Source of the DNA: CAVXNP01 sp963763305
Lineage (GTDB): Bacteria; Pseudomonadota; Gammaproteobacteria; Xanthomonadales; Rhodanobacteraceae
Assembly (NCBI GenBank): GCA_963763305.1
Contig: CAVXNP010000001.1
Location: 1,612,001-1,676,000 of the forward strand
DNA: 64,000 nt
Direction of reading: 5' to 3'
Shown: piece after piece, positions 52,952-62,237 of the stretch
Layout of the letters: each line of letters begins with the position of its first letter
Position numbering within the stretch: the first letter of the stretch is position 1
Notes under the pieces: model-generated
Told to the model about the DNA's origin: nothing
Database searches by the model: none
Seen by the model: the letters and a program-made list of their open reading frames with translations, nothing else
Made by a program: the position numbers and the translations under genes

Positions 52952-54031
52952 ATGAGATTCGAGCGGTTGCGCGTTCAGGCCCTGCGGTGCCTGGGCGATG
53001 CCGATCTTTCGCTGGCGCCCGGCATCAATGCGATCGTCGGACCCAACGGGGCGGGCAAGACCAGCGTGCTGGAGGCCTGCTTCCTGCTGTCGCATGCGCG
53101 CTCGTTCAGGGCCGGCGCCAGGGATGCACTGATTCAGCGCGGGGCAGACCGGGTAGCGGTGTTCGCCGAGGTGAGCCGCACTGGACAGGCCAATGCAAGG
53201 GTCGGCCTTGGCCGGACCGGGCCGCGCTGGGAGGCTCGTGTGGACGGCGAGCGGGTGGCGCTGGGTGAGCTGCTCCATCGGTGCGCCGTGGTGTGCTTCG
53301 AGCCGGGGACCCATGCGTTGATTGCCGGTGGGGCCGAGGAGCGGCGACGGTTTCTGGACTGGGGCGTGTTCCACGTGGAACCGGAGTTTCTGGGTGCGTG
53401 GCGCCGGTACCAGCGCGCGTTAAAGCAGCGCAACAGCCTGCTCCGCGCCGCCGGCCCGCCCGGCGCAGCCGTACTGGAGCCCTGGGAACAGGAAATGGCG
53501 GCATCCGGGCGGTTGATCGAGGCGCAGCGACGCAGCTATCTGGCCGCCCTGCTGCCGCACCTGCAGGAGCAGGTTGCGGGACTGCTTCCCGAACTGGGAT
53601 GCCTCGAGCTGCGCTATAGGCCTGGGTGGCCCGAGGATGTGCCCCTGGAGCAGGCGCTGGCTGACGCACGCTCGCGCGATATGGCGCGGGGCCACACGAC
53701 CGTGGGCGCCCACCGAGCGGACTGGTCGCTGGGCTTTGCCCACGCACCGCAGCGCGAACATCTGTCACGCGGACAGGAGAAACTCTCCGCGCTAGCCTGC
53801 GTGCTGGCCCAGGCCGCGACCTATGCCAGCGCCACCGGCGAGTGGCCGGTGATCTGTCTGGACGACCTGGCATCGGAGCTGGATCTGGCGCATCAGGGAG
53901 CACTGGTGGGCCGGCTGGTGGCCGCTGGTGCACAGGTGCTGCTGACCGGTACCGAGCTGCCCACCCACGTGGCGCAGGTGGCGCACACTCTGTTCCACGT
54001 GGAACAGGGGCAGGTCCGGCGCCTGCTATAA
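52952..54031 (+). CDS. recF: DNA replication and repair protein RecF
   Basis: A 359-residue SMC-like ATPase that helps load RecA at gaps. Walker A is G-P-N-G-A-G-K-T-S-V-L-E-A, the signature L-S-R-G-Q-E-K-L, and Walker B V-I-C-L-D-D-L-A-S-E-L-D. The ATG at 52952 gives M-R-F-E-R-L-R-V. Two parS sites lie in the gene, one in the middle and one at the very end, where they code for V-F-H-V-E-P and L-F-H-V-E-Q. Confidence 0.95.
   Translation: MRFERLRVQALRCLGDADLSLAPGINAIVGPNGAGKTSVLEACFLLSHARSFRAGARDALIQRGADRVAVFAEVSRTGQANARVGLGRTGPRWEARVDGERVALGELLHRCAVVCFEPGTHALIAGGAEERRRFLDWGVFHVEPEFLGAWRRYQRALKQRNSLLRAAGPPGAAVLEPWEQEMAASGRLIEAQRRSYLAALLPHLQEQVAGLLPELGCLELRYRPGWPEDVPLEQALADARSRDMARGHTTVGAHRADWSLGFAHAPQREHLSRGQEKLSALACVLAQAATYASATGEWPVICLDDLASELDLAHQGALVGRLVAAGAQVLLTGTELPTHVAQVAHTLFHVEQGQVRRLL
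53367..53382 (+). promoter_or_regulatory. parS: parS site 1 (inside recF)
   Basis: TGTTCCACGTGGAACC. It is the form found for several Pseudomonas parS sites and matches 15 of 16 bases of the palindrome TGTTCCACGTGGAACA. It should nucleate ParB loading. Confidence 0.85.
53991..54006 (+). promoter_or_regulatory. parS: parS site 2 (end of recF, beside gyrB promoter)
   Basis: TGTTCCACGTGGAACA, a perfect 16-base palindrome. It ends 17 bases before the extended -10 of gyrB, so it covers the place where a -35 box would be. Confidence 0.9.
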
Positions 54032-54032
54032 T
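54024..54032 (+). promoter_or_regulatory. Extended -10 promoter for gyrB
   Basis: TGCTATAAT is a perfect extended -10 (TGN plus TATAAT). It overlaps the recF stop codon and is 75 bases before the gyrB ATG. There is no -35 match; the region is taken by parS site 2. Confidence 0.65.
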
Positions 54033-54107
54033 CAACGATTGCAATCTTGCCCGGCCCTTTTCCCGGCGCCGTGTCGGGCAGGCCGCTGGCGCCACGACGG
54101 TCAACGC

Positions 54108-56523
54108 ATGAACGCATCCTACGATTCGAGCAACATCAAGGTCCTCAAGGGGCTGGACGCCGTACGCAAGCGCCCCGGCATGTACATCGGCGATACCGAC
54201 GATGGCACCGGATTGCACCACATGGTTTTCGAGGTGGTCGACAACGCCATCGACGAAGCCCTGGCCGGCTACTGCGACCACGTCACGGTGGTGATCCACG
54301 ACGACGGCTCGGTCAGCGTCAGCGACAACGGCCGCGGCATCCCGGTCGATACCCACCCGGAAGAGGGCCGTTCCACCGCCGAGGTGGTGATGACCGTGCT
54401 GCACGCCGGCGGCAAGTTCGACGCCAACTCCTACAAGGTTTCCGGTGGCCTGCACGGCGTGGGTGTGTCGGTGGTCAACGCGCTCAGTGAGCGCCTGTGG
54501 CTGACCATCTACCGCGACAACATCAAATACGAGCAGGAATACGCTCACGGCGAGCCGCTTTATCCCGTCCGCGAGGCCGGTTCCTCGGACAAGCGGGGCA
54601 CCACGGTGCGGTTCCTGCCCAGCCCGCAGACCTTCACCCACATCGAATTCCACTACGACATCCTGGCCAAGCGCCTGCGCGAGCTGGCCTTCCTGAACTC
54701 CGGCGTGACCATCGACCTGCGCGACGAGCGTGGGGAAGGGCGCCATGACGCGTTTGCCTACCAGGGTGGCATCGCCTCGTTCGTGCAGCATCTGGCGCAG
54801 CTCAAGACCGCCTTGCATCCGAACGTGATCAGCCTCAGCGCGGAACAGGAAGGCATCACCGTCGAACTGGCGATGCAGTGGACCGACTCCTACCAGGAGA
54901 CGATGTTCTGCTTCACCAACAACATCCCCCAGCGCGACGGCGGCACCCACCTGACCGGGTTCCGGGCCGCGCTGACCCGCTCGCTGCAGAACTACATCGA
55001 GAAGGAAGGGCTGGCCCGGAACGCCAAGGTCGCTCCCACCGGCGACGACATGCGCGAGGGCATGATCGCGGTGCTGTCGGTGAAGGTGCCCGATCCGAAG
55101 TTCTCCTCGCAGACCAAGGACAAGCTGGTCTCCTCGGAGGTCAAGACCGCGGTGGAACAGGCGGTCAACGAAAAGCTGGGTGAATTCCTGCTGGAGCACC
55201 CGAACGAGGGCAAGGCGATTGCCTCCAAGGTGGTCGACGCCGCCCGCGCCCGCGAGGCAGCGCGCAAGGCGCGCGAGATGACCCGGCGCAAGGGGGCGCT
55301 GGACATTGCCGGCCTGCCGGGCAAGCTGGCGGACTGCCAGGAGAAGGATCCCTCGCTGTGCGAACTGTTCCTGGTCGAGGGCGACTCCGCCGGCGGCTCG
55401 GCCAAGCAGGGGCGCAACCGCAAGACCCAGGCGGTGCTGCCGTTGAAGGGCAAGATCCTCAACGTGGAGAAGGCCCGCTTCGACAAGATGCTGGGCTCGG
55501 CCGAGGTCGGCACGCTGATCACCGCGCTGGGCACGGGTATCGGCAAGGACGACTACAACCCGGACAAGCTGCGCTACCACCGCATCATCATCATGACCGA
55601 CGCGGACGTGGACGGCTCGCACATCCGCACGCTGTTGCTGACGTTCTTCTATCGGCAGATGCCGCAACTGATCGAGCGCGGCCATGTCTATATCGGCCTG
55701 CCGCCGCTGTACAAGCTCAAGCAGGGCAAGCAGGAGCTGTACCTGAAGGACGACGCGGCGCTGAACGCCTACCTGATCTCCAATGCGGTGGACAACGCCG
55801 AACTGATCTACGCCCCCGACGCCCCGGCGATCACTGGCGAGGCGCTGGAAAAGCTGTTGCGCGACTACCAGCTGGCGCTCGACCAGATCGCACGGCTGGG
55901 CCACCGCTTCGATGCCAGCGTGTTGACCGCCTTGCTGGAGCACAGCCCGGTCGAGCCGGCGTTGTGGGAACAACCCGATGCCATGCAGGCCTGGCTGCGC
56001 GGCGCAGAGCAGCGCCTGGCCGCCAGCGGCCTGGGCAAACCACGCTACCGCCTGCAATTGCGCCCGGCGCAGGAGGATCAACCCGCGGCGATCGAGGTCG
56101 TCCGCGACCAGCACGGGCTGCAGCCACACGCTGTTGCTGTCGCAGCCGTTCTTTGCCGGTGGCGAGTTCCGCCCGATCCTGCAGGCCAGCCGGCAGTTGT
56201 CCGGGCTGGTGCAGGACGGCGCAGTGGTCCGCCGCGGCAACGCCTCGCGGGGCATCCAGCACTTCGCCGAAGCGCGCAGCTGGCTCCTGGACGAAGCCAA
56301 GAAAGGCCGCAGCATCCAGCGCTTCAAGGGTCTGGGTGAAATGAATCCAGAGCAGCTGTGGGAAACCACGGTAAACCCGGAGACTCGCCGGATGCTGCAG
56401 GTGGGCATCGAAGATGCGTTTGCCGCCGACCAGATGTTTTCCATGCTGATGGGCGAGGCCGTCGAGCCGCGCCGGGATTTCATCGAGGCCAACGCGTTGA
56501 AGGTGGCCAATCTGGACATCTGA
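54108..56523 (+). pseudogene. gyrB: DNA gyrase subunit B, frame broken by one extra base
   Basis: GyrB supplies ATP for negative supercoiling. The main frame has the GHKL motifs E-V-V-D-N-A-I-D-E-A, D-N-G-R-G-I-P-V and G-G-L-H-G-V-G, the Toprim E-G-D-S-A-G-G and D-A-D-V-D-G-S-H-I-R. After about codon 671 the reading jumps: H-G-L is followed, one base on, by S-H-T-L-L-L-S-Q-P-F-F and later Q-R-F-K-G-L-G-E-M-N-P-E-Q-L-W up to the TGA at 56523. The site is CTGCAGCC at 56121 for an expected CTGAGCC. The whole is a multiple of three plus one; repaired length is 804 residues, as in E. coli. Because gyrB is essential, an error is the likely cause. Confidence 0.95.
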
Positions 56524-56845
56524 CCGCTTGGTCGGATCGTCGGCCGCCGCAGTTACCGGTGCCTTGATGGGCTTGTCACGCGCCGCTCATGCGGCGCGTG
56601 GCTTGATCGATCGGTAGCATCCGGTCGCGGCCAGGGCATCTCCGCAGCGGTGGCCCGACGCTGATGGGACCGTTTCAGTCCGCATGAGCCGCCACTACGG
56701 GCCTCCGTCCCTCCCCGTATGGTTTAACTTATTGATTACAAACGCAGTTCGATGCCGCGCTGCAACTTGTTATCTCCGTCGATATCGGGTTAATCTCCGG
56801 GATCCCCTGCGACGTTTGTACGCGAACCCTTACAAGAGGATCACC
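56524..56845. other. Gap between gyrB and the TPR gene
   Basis: About 320 bases without a gene. The first part holds a strong hairpin (listed separately). The second (about 56720-56800) is AT-richer, with TTTAACTTATTGATTACAAA, and is the likely promoter area of the TPR gene; I could not fix a -35/-10 pair with correct spacing. Confidence 0.55.
56577..56600 (+). terminator. Hairpin downstream of gyrB
   Basis: CACGCGCCGC, loop TCAT, GCGGCGCGTG. Ten perfect pairs with a tight loop, 54 bases after the gyrB stop. The following bases (GCTTGATCG) are not a T-run, so termination could be partial. Confidence 0.55.
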
Positions 56846-58145
56846 ATGAAGCATGCTTCCCTTCTCAAGCTTCTGGCCGGCACTGCCCTGGTATTGACCG
56901 TGGCGAGCAGCCCGGCGATGGCGCAACGCGGGCATGCGCACGGTGACAAGGACAAGAAGGAAGCGCTTTATCCCGACGCGACCCGCAAGGAGCCCAAGCT
57001 GGACCTGACCAGTGCGCGGCTGCAGAAGAACCTCAACGAAGGTCTGGACGCACTCAACAACGGTGACGAGGCCAAGGCCAAGCAGATCCTGCAGCCGATC
57101 GCCGACGATGCCGACAGCAAGTACGCGCGGGCGCTGGCCCTGCAGGGTCTGGCCAACATCCAGTACAACAGCGGCGACGTGAAGGGCGCGGCCGACACGC
57201 TCAAGCGTGCGATCGACATCGGCGTGCTGCCCAACGACACCTACTTCCAGCTCGAGTACGAGCTGGCCCAGTTCCAGCTGGCCAGCGAGCAGTACCAGGC
57301 CGCCCTCGACACGCTGCACAAGTGGCGCCAGGAAGGTCGCAAGGAGACCGCCCAGTCCTACGCGCTGGAGGGCAATGCCGACTACCGGCTGGAGAAGTAT
57401 CCCGAGGCCATCGCCGCGATCAAGAAGGCCCAGTCGCTGACCGACAAGCCCGAGGCCTCCTGGAACCAGATCCTGATGGCCAGCTACGCCGAATCCGGCC
57501 AGGGCGAGGAAGCGGCCAAGATGGCCGAGCAGCAGCTGGCCAAGGATCCGACCGATTCCACGGCGCTGAACAACGCGGTGGCCGTGCTGATGCAGTCGCA
57601 GAAGTACGACCAGGCGATCGCCTTGATGGAAAAGGCCCGTGCGGCCGGCGCCTTCAAGGACGAGAAGAACTACATCAATCTGGCCAAGCTCTACCTGGTA
57701 ACCGGCCAGAACGGCGACCACCCCAAGGCGGCTGCCCAGAACGCCATCAAGACGCTCGAGGAAGGCATGAGCAAGGGCGTGGTGTCGGCCAGCTACGAGA
57801 ACTACAAGTTGCTCGGTGACGCGGCCTACATCGGCGAGCAGCCGGGCAAGGCGATCGATGCGTACAAGAAGGCCATGCCGATGGCCAAGGACGGCGAAGC
57901 CGCCGTCCGTGCCGGCCAGTTGCTGCTGAGCGAGAGCAAGTACAGCCAGGCCAAGGACATGCTCCAGCAGGGCATCGACAAGGGGGTGCAGCACAAGGGC
58001 ACCGCCTACATGCTGCTGGCTGAAGCCGAGCGTGGCATGAAGCACAAGTCCGCCGCCGTGGCCGCCATGAAAAAGGCGGCACAGGAGCCGGAAACCGCGG
58101 CCAAGGCCAAGGCCTGGCTTGAAGAAGGCGGGTGCCGGAAAGTAA
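56846..58145 (+). pseudogene. Secreted tetratricopeptide-repeat protein, 3' frame disturbed by one extra base
   Basis: From the ATG at 56846 (GAGGA six bases upstream) the frame has a signal peptide (M-K-H-A-S-L-L-K, cleavage near A-M-A-Q, residue 28), then about ten TPR-like helix pairs (for example Y-P-E-A-I-A-A-I-K-K-A-Q-S-L and A-I-D-A-Y-K-K-A-M-P). It ends in W-L-E-E-G-G-C-R-K-V and would run 215 bases further in a non-protein-like way. Taking out one G in GAAGAAGGCGGG at about 58127 gives E-E-A-G-A-G-K and a stop at 58145, so the natural product is about 432 residues. It lies before tonB, the Xanthomonas order, and is probably periplasmic. Function unknown. Confidence 0.75.
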
Positions 58146-58346
58146 ATCCGGCAAAACGATTTTCGGAAGGCGAATGGACGTCCAAACGGACGACCCTTGC
58201 AAGCTATACAAAATTGCTGTGCTGCTGTACCGTTGAGAACCCTTCCGCACGCGTATCAAGTGGCGAATGTCACCCATCCGGTGAATTTGCCCGAAGGTCG
58301 GTGCGACCACGTCATTCCCGATTGACTAGCTTCAGAATAGTGACAG

Positions 58347-59006
<660 letters not shown>

Positions 59007-59056
59007 CCGCGTCGGTTACAGTTCAAGTTCACGCTTGATTTCCCAAAGGTAGCGTT

Positions 59057-59800
59057 ATGTTCTTCCAAACTACTCCTCCGTCCGGTGGCACCTCCAACGC
59101 CGAAGCCATGAAGTCCATGGGTTTCGACCATCTGATCCAGAACTTCGATTTCCTCGGCTGGATCGTGTTCGTCACGCTGGTCATCATGTCGTTCATGTCG
59201 TGGTACTACATCATCGCCAACTCCATTCGCAACGCGATGGTGCGTTCGCGCGCCGACCGCGTGATCGAGGCCTTCTGGGGCACTACCTCGACCCAGGACG
59301 CCATCCGCGAGCTGGAAGCCCAGCCCAAGAACGAGCCGTTCTCCAAGATCGCCCTGGACGCCGCCTCGGCGGTCGCCCATCACCAGCAGGCCGCCAGCGG
59401 CACCGGTCGCCTGGCCGAGACGCTGAGCCGTTCGGAGTTCATCGATCGCGCCCTGCGTCAGGCCGTGGCCCGCGAGAGCCTGCGTCTGGAGACTGGCATG
59501 ACCCTGCTGGCGACCGTTGGCTCGGCTGCGCCGTTCATCGGTCTGCTCGGTACCGTGTGGGGCATCTACCACGCACTGATCAGCATCTCGGCCAGCGGCA
59601 ACGCCTCGATGGAAGCGGTTGCCGGTCCGGTGGGTGAGGCGCTGATCATGACCGCGTTCGGTCTGTTCACCGCGATCCCGGCCGTGCTTGCGTACAACTT
59701 CTTCAACCAGTCCAACCGCGCCACGTTTGCCCGCTTCGATGAGTTCGCGCACGACCTGCACGACTTCTTCGCGACCGGCGCCCGCGTCGAGAGCAAGTGA
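59057..59800 (+). CDS. exbB: Proton channel subunit ExbB
   Basis: A 247-residue MotA/TolQ/ExbB-family protein with three membrane segments (about residues 30-52, 150-172, 190-215). It has T-V-W-G-I-Y-H-A-L-I and the conserved E-A-L-I-M-T-A-F-G-L-F-T-A-I-P-A-V. It forms the pentameric channel in the TonB motor. The ATG follows AAAGGT. exbD is 11 bases after the stop. Confidence 0.95.
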   Translation: MFFQTTPPSGGTSNAEAMKSMGFDHLIQNFDFLGWIVFVTLVIMSFMSWYYIIANSIRNAMVRSRADRVIEAFWGTTSTQDAIRELEAQPKNEPFSKIALDAASAVAHHQQAASGTGRLAETLSRSEFIDRALRQAVARESLRLETGMTLLATVGSAAPFIGLLGTVWGIYHALISISASGNASMEAVAGPVGEALIMTAFGLFTAIPAVLAYNFFNQSNRATFARFDEFAHDLHDFFATGARVESK

Positions 59801-59811
59801 GGGATTGACCC

Positions 59812-60228
59812 ATGGCAATGAGTACCGGGGGTAACGCCGGCGGCCCGATGTCAGAGATCAACGTCACGCCGCTGGTCGACGTGATGTTGGTGCTGCTGAT
59901 CATCTTCATGATCACGGCGCCGCTGATGTCACACCGGATTACGGTTCCCCTGCCGACAGCGAATCCGAAGACCAAGGACGAGACCCAGCACGTTCCGCCG
60001 ATCGATCTGGCCATCAAGCAGGATGGGTCGATGTATCTGGACGATGCGCCGGTGACCGAGGCGGAACTGAAGGCGCAGTTCGCGGTGGCCGCGGCCAAGT
60101 CGCCGCAGCCGGAGCTGCAGATCCGTGCCGACAAGGCGACCGAATACCGTTATGTGCGCAAGGCTCTCGGTGACGCCAAGTCCCAGGGCATGGTCCATGT
60201 CGGCTTCATGACTACCGGCAAGGAGTAA
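59812..60228 (+). CDS. exbD: ExbD (copy 1)
   Basis: A 138-residue protein with one N-terminal membrane helix. The proton-carrying Asp is residue 23 in N-V-T-P-L-V-D-V-M-L-V-L-L-I-I-F-M. The periplasmic domain ends M-V-H-V-G-F-M. It is followed after six bases by a second exbD, as in Xanthomonas. Confidence 0.94.
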   Translation: MAMSTGGNAGGPMSEINVTPLVDVMLVLLIIFMITAPLMSHRITVPLPTANPKTKDETQHVPPIDLAIKQDGSMYLDDAPVTEAELKAQFAVAAAKSPQPELQIRADKATEYRYVRKALGDAKSQGMVHVGFMTTGKE

Positions 60229-60234
60229 CCAGCC

Positions 60235-60642
60235 ATGGCATTCAGTTCCGGAAGTGGCAAGGGCCCGATGGCCGACATCAACGTCACCCCGCTGGTCGAC
60301 GTGATGCTGGTGCTGTTGATCATCTTCATGATCACCGCGCCGATGCTGACCCACAAGGTGAAAATCGATCTTCCGCAGCCCAATCCGAACGTGCAACAGC
60401 CGGATGAGCCGCTGGAGCCGATCCACCTGAAGATCGACCGTGCCGGCGCGTTCTACTGGAACGACACCCCGGTGGACGAGTTGGGCCTGCGCGCCCAGAT
60501 CGCGGTGATCTCGCAGCAGTCCAACCAGCCGGAGTTGCAGATCAACGCTGACGACGGCGTGGCCTACGAGGTGGTAGCCCGCGTGCTGTCCGACGCCAAG
60601 AGCTACGGCCTGACCAAGATCGGTTTTACCGAAGCCCAGTAA
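60235..60642 (+). CDS. exbD2: ExbD (copy 2)
   Basis: A 135-residue second ExbD with Asp22 in the same motif. It is clearly different from copy 1 in the periplasmic domain (L-T-K-I-G-F-T at the end; short Q-Q-P-D-E-P loop). In Xanthomonas campestris a second exbD is not needed for iron uptake but affects plant responses, which suggests a specialised role. The gene ends the operon, with a strong terminator 26 bases on. Confidence 0.93.
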   Translation: MAFSSGSGKGPMADINVTPLVDVMLVLLIIFMITAPMLTHKVKIDLPQPNPNVQQPDEPLEPIHLKIDRAGAFYWNDTPVDELGLRAQIAVISQQSNQPELQINADDGVAYEVVARVLSDAKSYGLTKIGFTEAQ

Positions 60643-60667
60643 GGCTTCGTTTGCGACGCTACCTTCG

Positions 60668-60693
60668 AAAACCCCCGCTTCGGCGGGGGTTTT
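60668..60693 (+). terminator. Intrinsic terminator of the tonB-exbBDD2 operon
   Basis: AAAACCCCCGC, TTCG tetraloop, GCGGGGGTTTT. The stem has eight GC-rich pairs extended by A-T pairs and works in both orientations, so it can also stop pdxJ transcription coming from the right. Confidence 0.93.
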
Positions 60694-60732
60694 TCGTTGT
60701 GCGCACACGCGGACCGCTGGCGCGATCGGCGT

Positions 60733-61476
60733 TCAGGCCAGGATCTGCAGGTAGTTGCGTACGGTCTGGGCGAGGCCCTCGTAGAGCGCCTCGCCGATCA
60801 GGGCGTGACCGATCGACACTTCGGCCAGCCCCGGAATCGCCGCGCGCAAGGTGCCCAGGTTGGCCTGGTTGAGGTCGTGGCCGGCATTTACCGCCAGCCC
60901 CAGCTTCTGGGCCTGTCGAGCCGTCTCCACGCATTCGGCCAGGGCCGCGTGCGCGTCGCCGGCGGCAAACGCCTCGGCATAGGGCCCGGTGTAGATCTCC
61001 ACGCGCTCGGCGCCCAGCGCCGCGGCCAGTTCCAGGTGCTCGGCGCCCGGATCGACAAACAGGCTGACCCGGCAGCCGCACTCGCGCAGCTGATCGATCA
61101 ACGGCGCCAGGCGCTCGCGATCGGCGGCCAGGTCGAAGCCATGGTCGGAGGTGATCTGCCCGTCGCTGTCCGGCACCAGCGTGACCTGGGTCGGGCGGAC
61201 CTCGCGCACCAGGGCCAGCAGGCCGGGATAGGCACCGCGCGCGGGCGCGAACGGGTTGCCCTCGATGTTGTATTCGGCGCGGCCACGCAGCATCGACGCC
61301 AGCGCGCGCACGTCATCGGGACGCACATGTCGCAGGTCAGGGCGCGGGTGGACCGTGATCCCGCCGCAGCCGGCGTCCAGGCAGGTCTGCGCCGCGGCGC
61401 AGATGTCCGGCTCGCGGCCACCACGCGAGTTGCGCAGTACCGCAATCTTGTTGAGGTTGACGCTGAGCAGGGTCAT
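60733..61476 (-). CDS. pdxJ: Pyridoxine 5'-phosphate synthase
   Basis: A 247-residue TIM-barrel enzyme joining 1-deoxyxylulose 5-phosphate and aminoacetone phosphate in vitamin B6 synthesis. It starts L-S-V-N-L-N-K-I-A and has the H-P-R-P-D-x-R-H loop, E-Y-N-I-E-G-N-P, and V-N-A-G-H-D-L-N near the end, plus I-G-H-A-L-I. The ATG at 61476 is used. acpT lies 28 bases upstream in the same direction, forming a two-gene operon. Confidence 0.95.
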   Translation of the reverse strand: MTLLSVNLNKIAVLRNSRGGREPDICAAAQTCLDAGCGGITVHPRPDLRHVRPDDVRALASMLRGRAEYNIEGNPFAPARGAYPGLLALVREVRPTQVTLVPDSDGQITSDHGFDLAADRERLAPLIDQLRECGCRVSLFVDPGAEHLELAAALGAERVEIYTGPYAEAFAAGDAHAALAECVETARQAQKLGLAVNAGHDLNQANLGTLRAAIPGLAEVSIGHALIGEALYEGLAQTVRNYLQILA

Positions 61477-61504
61477 GACGGTCGCGGTTCCAGTGGGCGC
61501 GCGG

Positions 61505-62170
61505 TCAGCGCGCAAGGTCGGTTTCCGAAGCCGTGGTTGGACAGTCGGCAGCCTGGGCAAGTTTACGCAGCCGCAGCTTGTGGGCGCCACCGCGCCAGGC
61601 AAGTGCCGCCAGATAGTCGCCATCGAGCTCGATCGACTGGAGCTGCCATGCGCGTGGGTCCTCGCCTTCGAGCGCCTCCAGCCGCACGCCGCCGGGGTCC
61701 TGCGCGATGCTCAACCGGTGCAGGCCGAACGCAATGCCGCGCCCCAGGGCCTTGAGCACGGCTTCCTTGGCGGTCCAGCGGGACAGAAACGCGCGTGCCA
61801 GCTCGTCGTTCGGCAGGGCGGCCAGCGCGGCCGCTTCGGCAGGGGCAAAGAAGCGTTGCGCCAACGCCAGCGCGCGCGGCCGAGGGCGCAGCCGCTCCAG
61901 GTCGATGCCTGGTTGCACATTGCGCGCCAGCGCCACCACGGCGCGCTCACCGCAGTGCGACCAGTTGAACCGCAGCGAGGGCGGGCCGGCCAGCTCCGGG
62001 CGGCCGTGCGGGTTGTGGATCAATGCCACCTGGCCGGGAGCGCACCCGAGATACCGGCCGAGCAGCCGCAGCAGCGGCTGGCGACCCTGGCCGCGCTCGT
62101 ACACGAGCTGCCAGAGATGGATCTCGTCTTCGGGCAGGGGCTCTGCTAGCGTGGCATCGGCGGGGCGCAT
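61505..62170 (-). CDS. 4'-phosphopantetheinyl transferase, Sfp/AcpT type
   Basis: A 221-residue enzyme attaching the phosphopantetheine arm to carrier proteins. Motifs: N-W-S-H-C-G-E (Sfp-like W-S-H), G-I-D-L-E-R-L (metal Asp/Glu), and R-W-T-A-K-E-A-V-L-K-A-L-G. The length fits the Sfp class more than AcpS. Start choice: ATG at 62170; an upstream GTG at 62203 is possible. It is 28 bases before pdxJ. In other bacteria pdxJ pairs with acpS, so this gene may fill the AcpS role; whether a separate acpS exists cannot be told. Confidence 0.88.
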   Translation of the reverse strand: MRPADATLAEPLPEDEIHLWQLVYERGQGRQPLLRLLGRYLGCAPGQVALIHNPHGRPELAGPPSLRFNWSHCGERAVVALARNVQPGIDLERLRPRPRALALAQRFFAPAEAAALAALPNDELARAFLSRWTAKEAVLKALGRGIAFGLHRLSIAQDPGGVRLEALEGEDPRAWQLQSIELDGDYLAALAWRGGAHKLRLRKLAQAADCPTTASETDLAR

Positions 62171-62237
62171 GCCCGCATCGTGACCGCCGCTGCGGCGATC
62201 CACAAGCCGGCGGTCCGCCCGCTCGGGGGTAAGTCGC

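Noticed and set aside
53106..56519. Long open frame on the minus strand opposite recF and gyrB
   Set aside because: The plus strand holds recF and gyrB with clear motifs; the antisense product is low-complexity and unlike any family.
58322..58327. TTGACT as a -35 box for tonB
   Set aside because: A -10 at normal spacing would fall on the tonB start codon; no suitable -10 is present.
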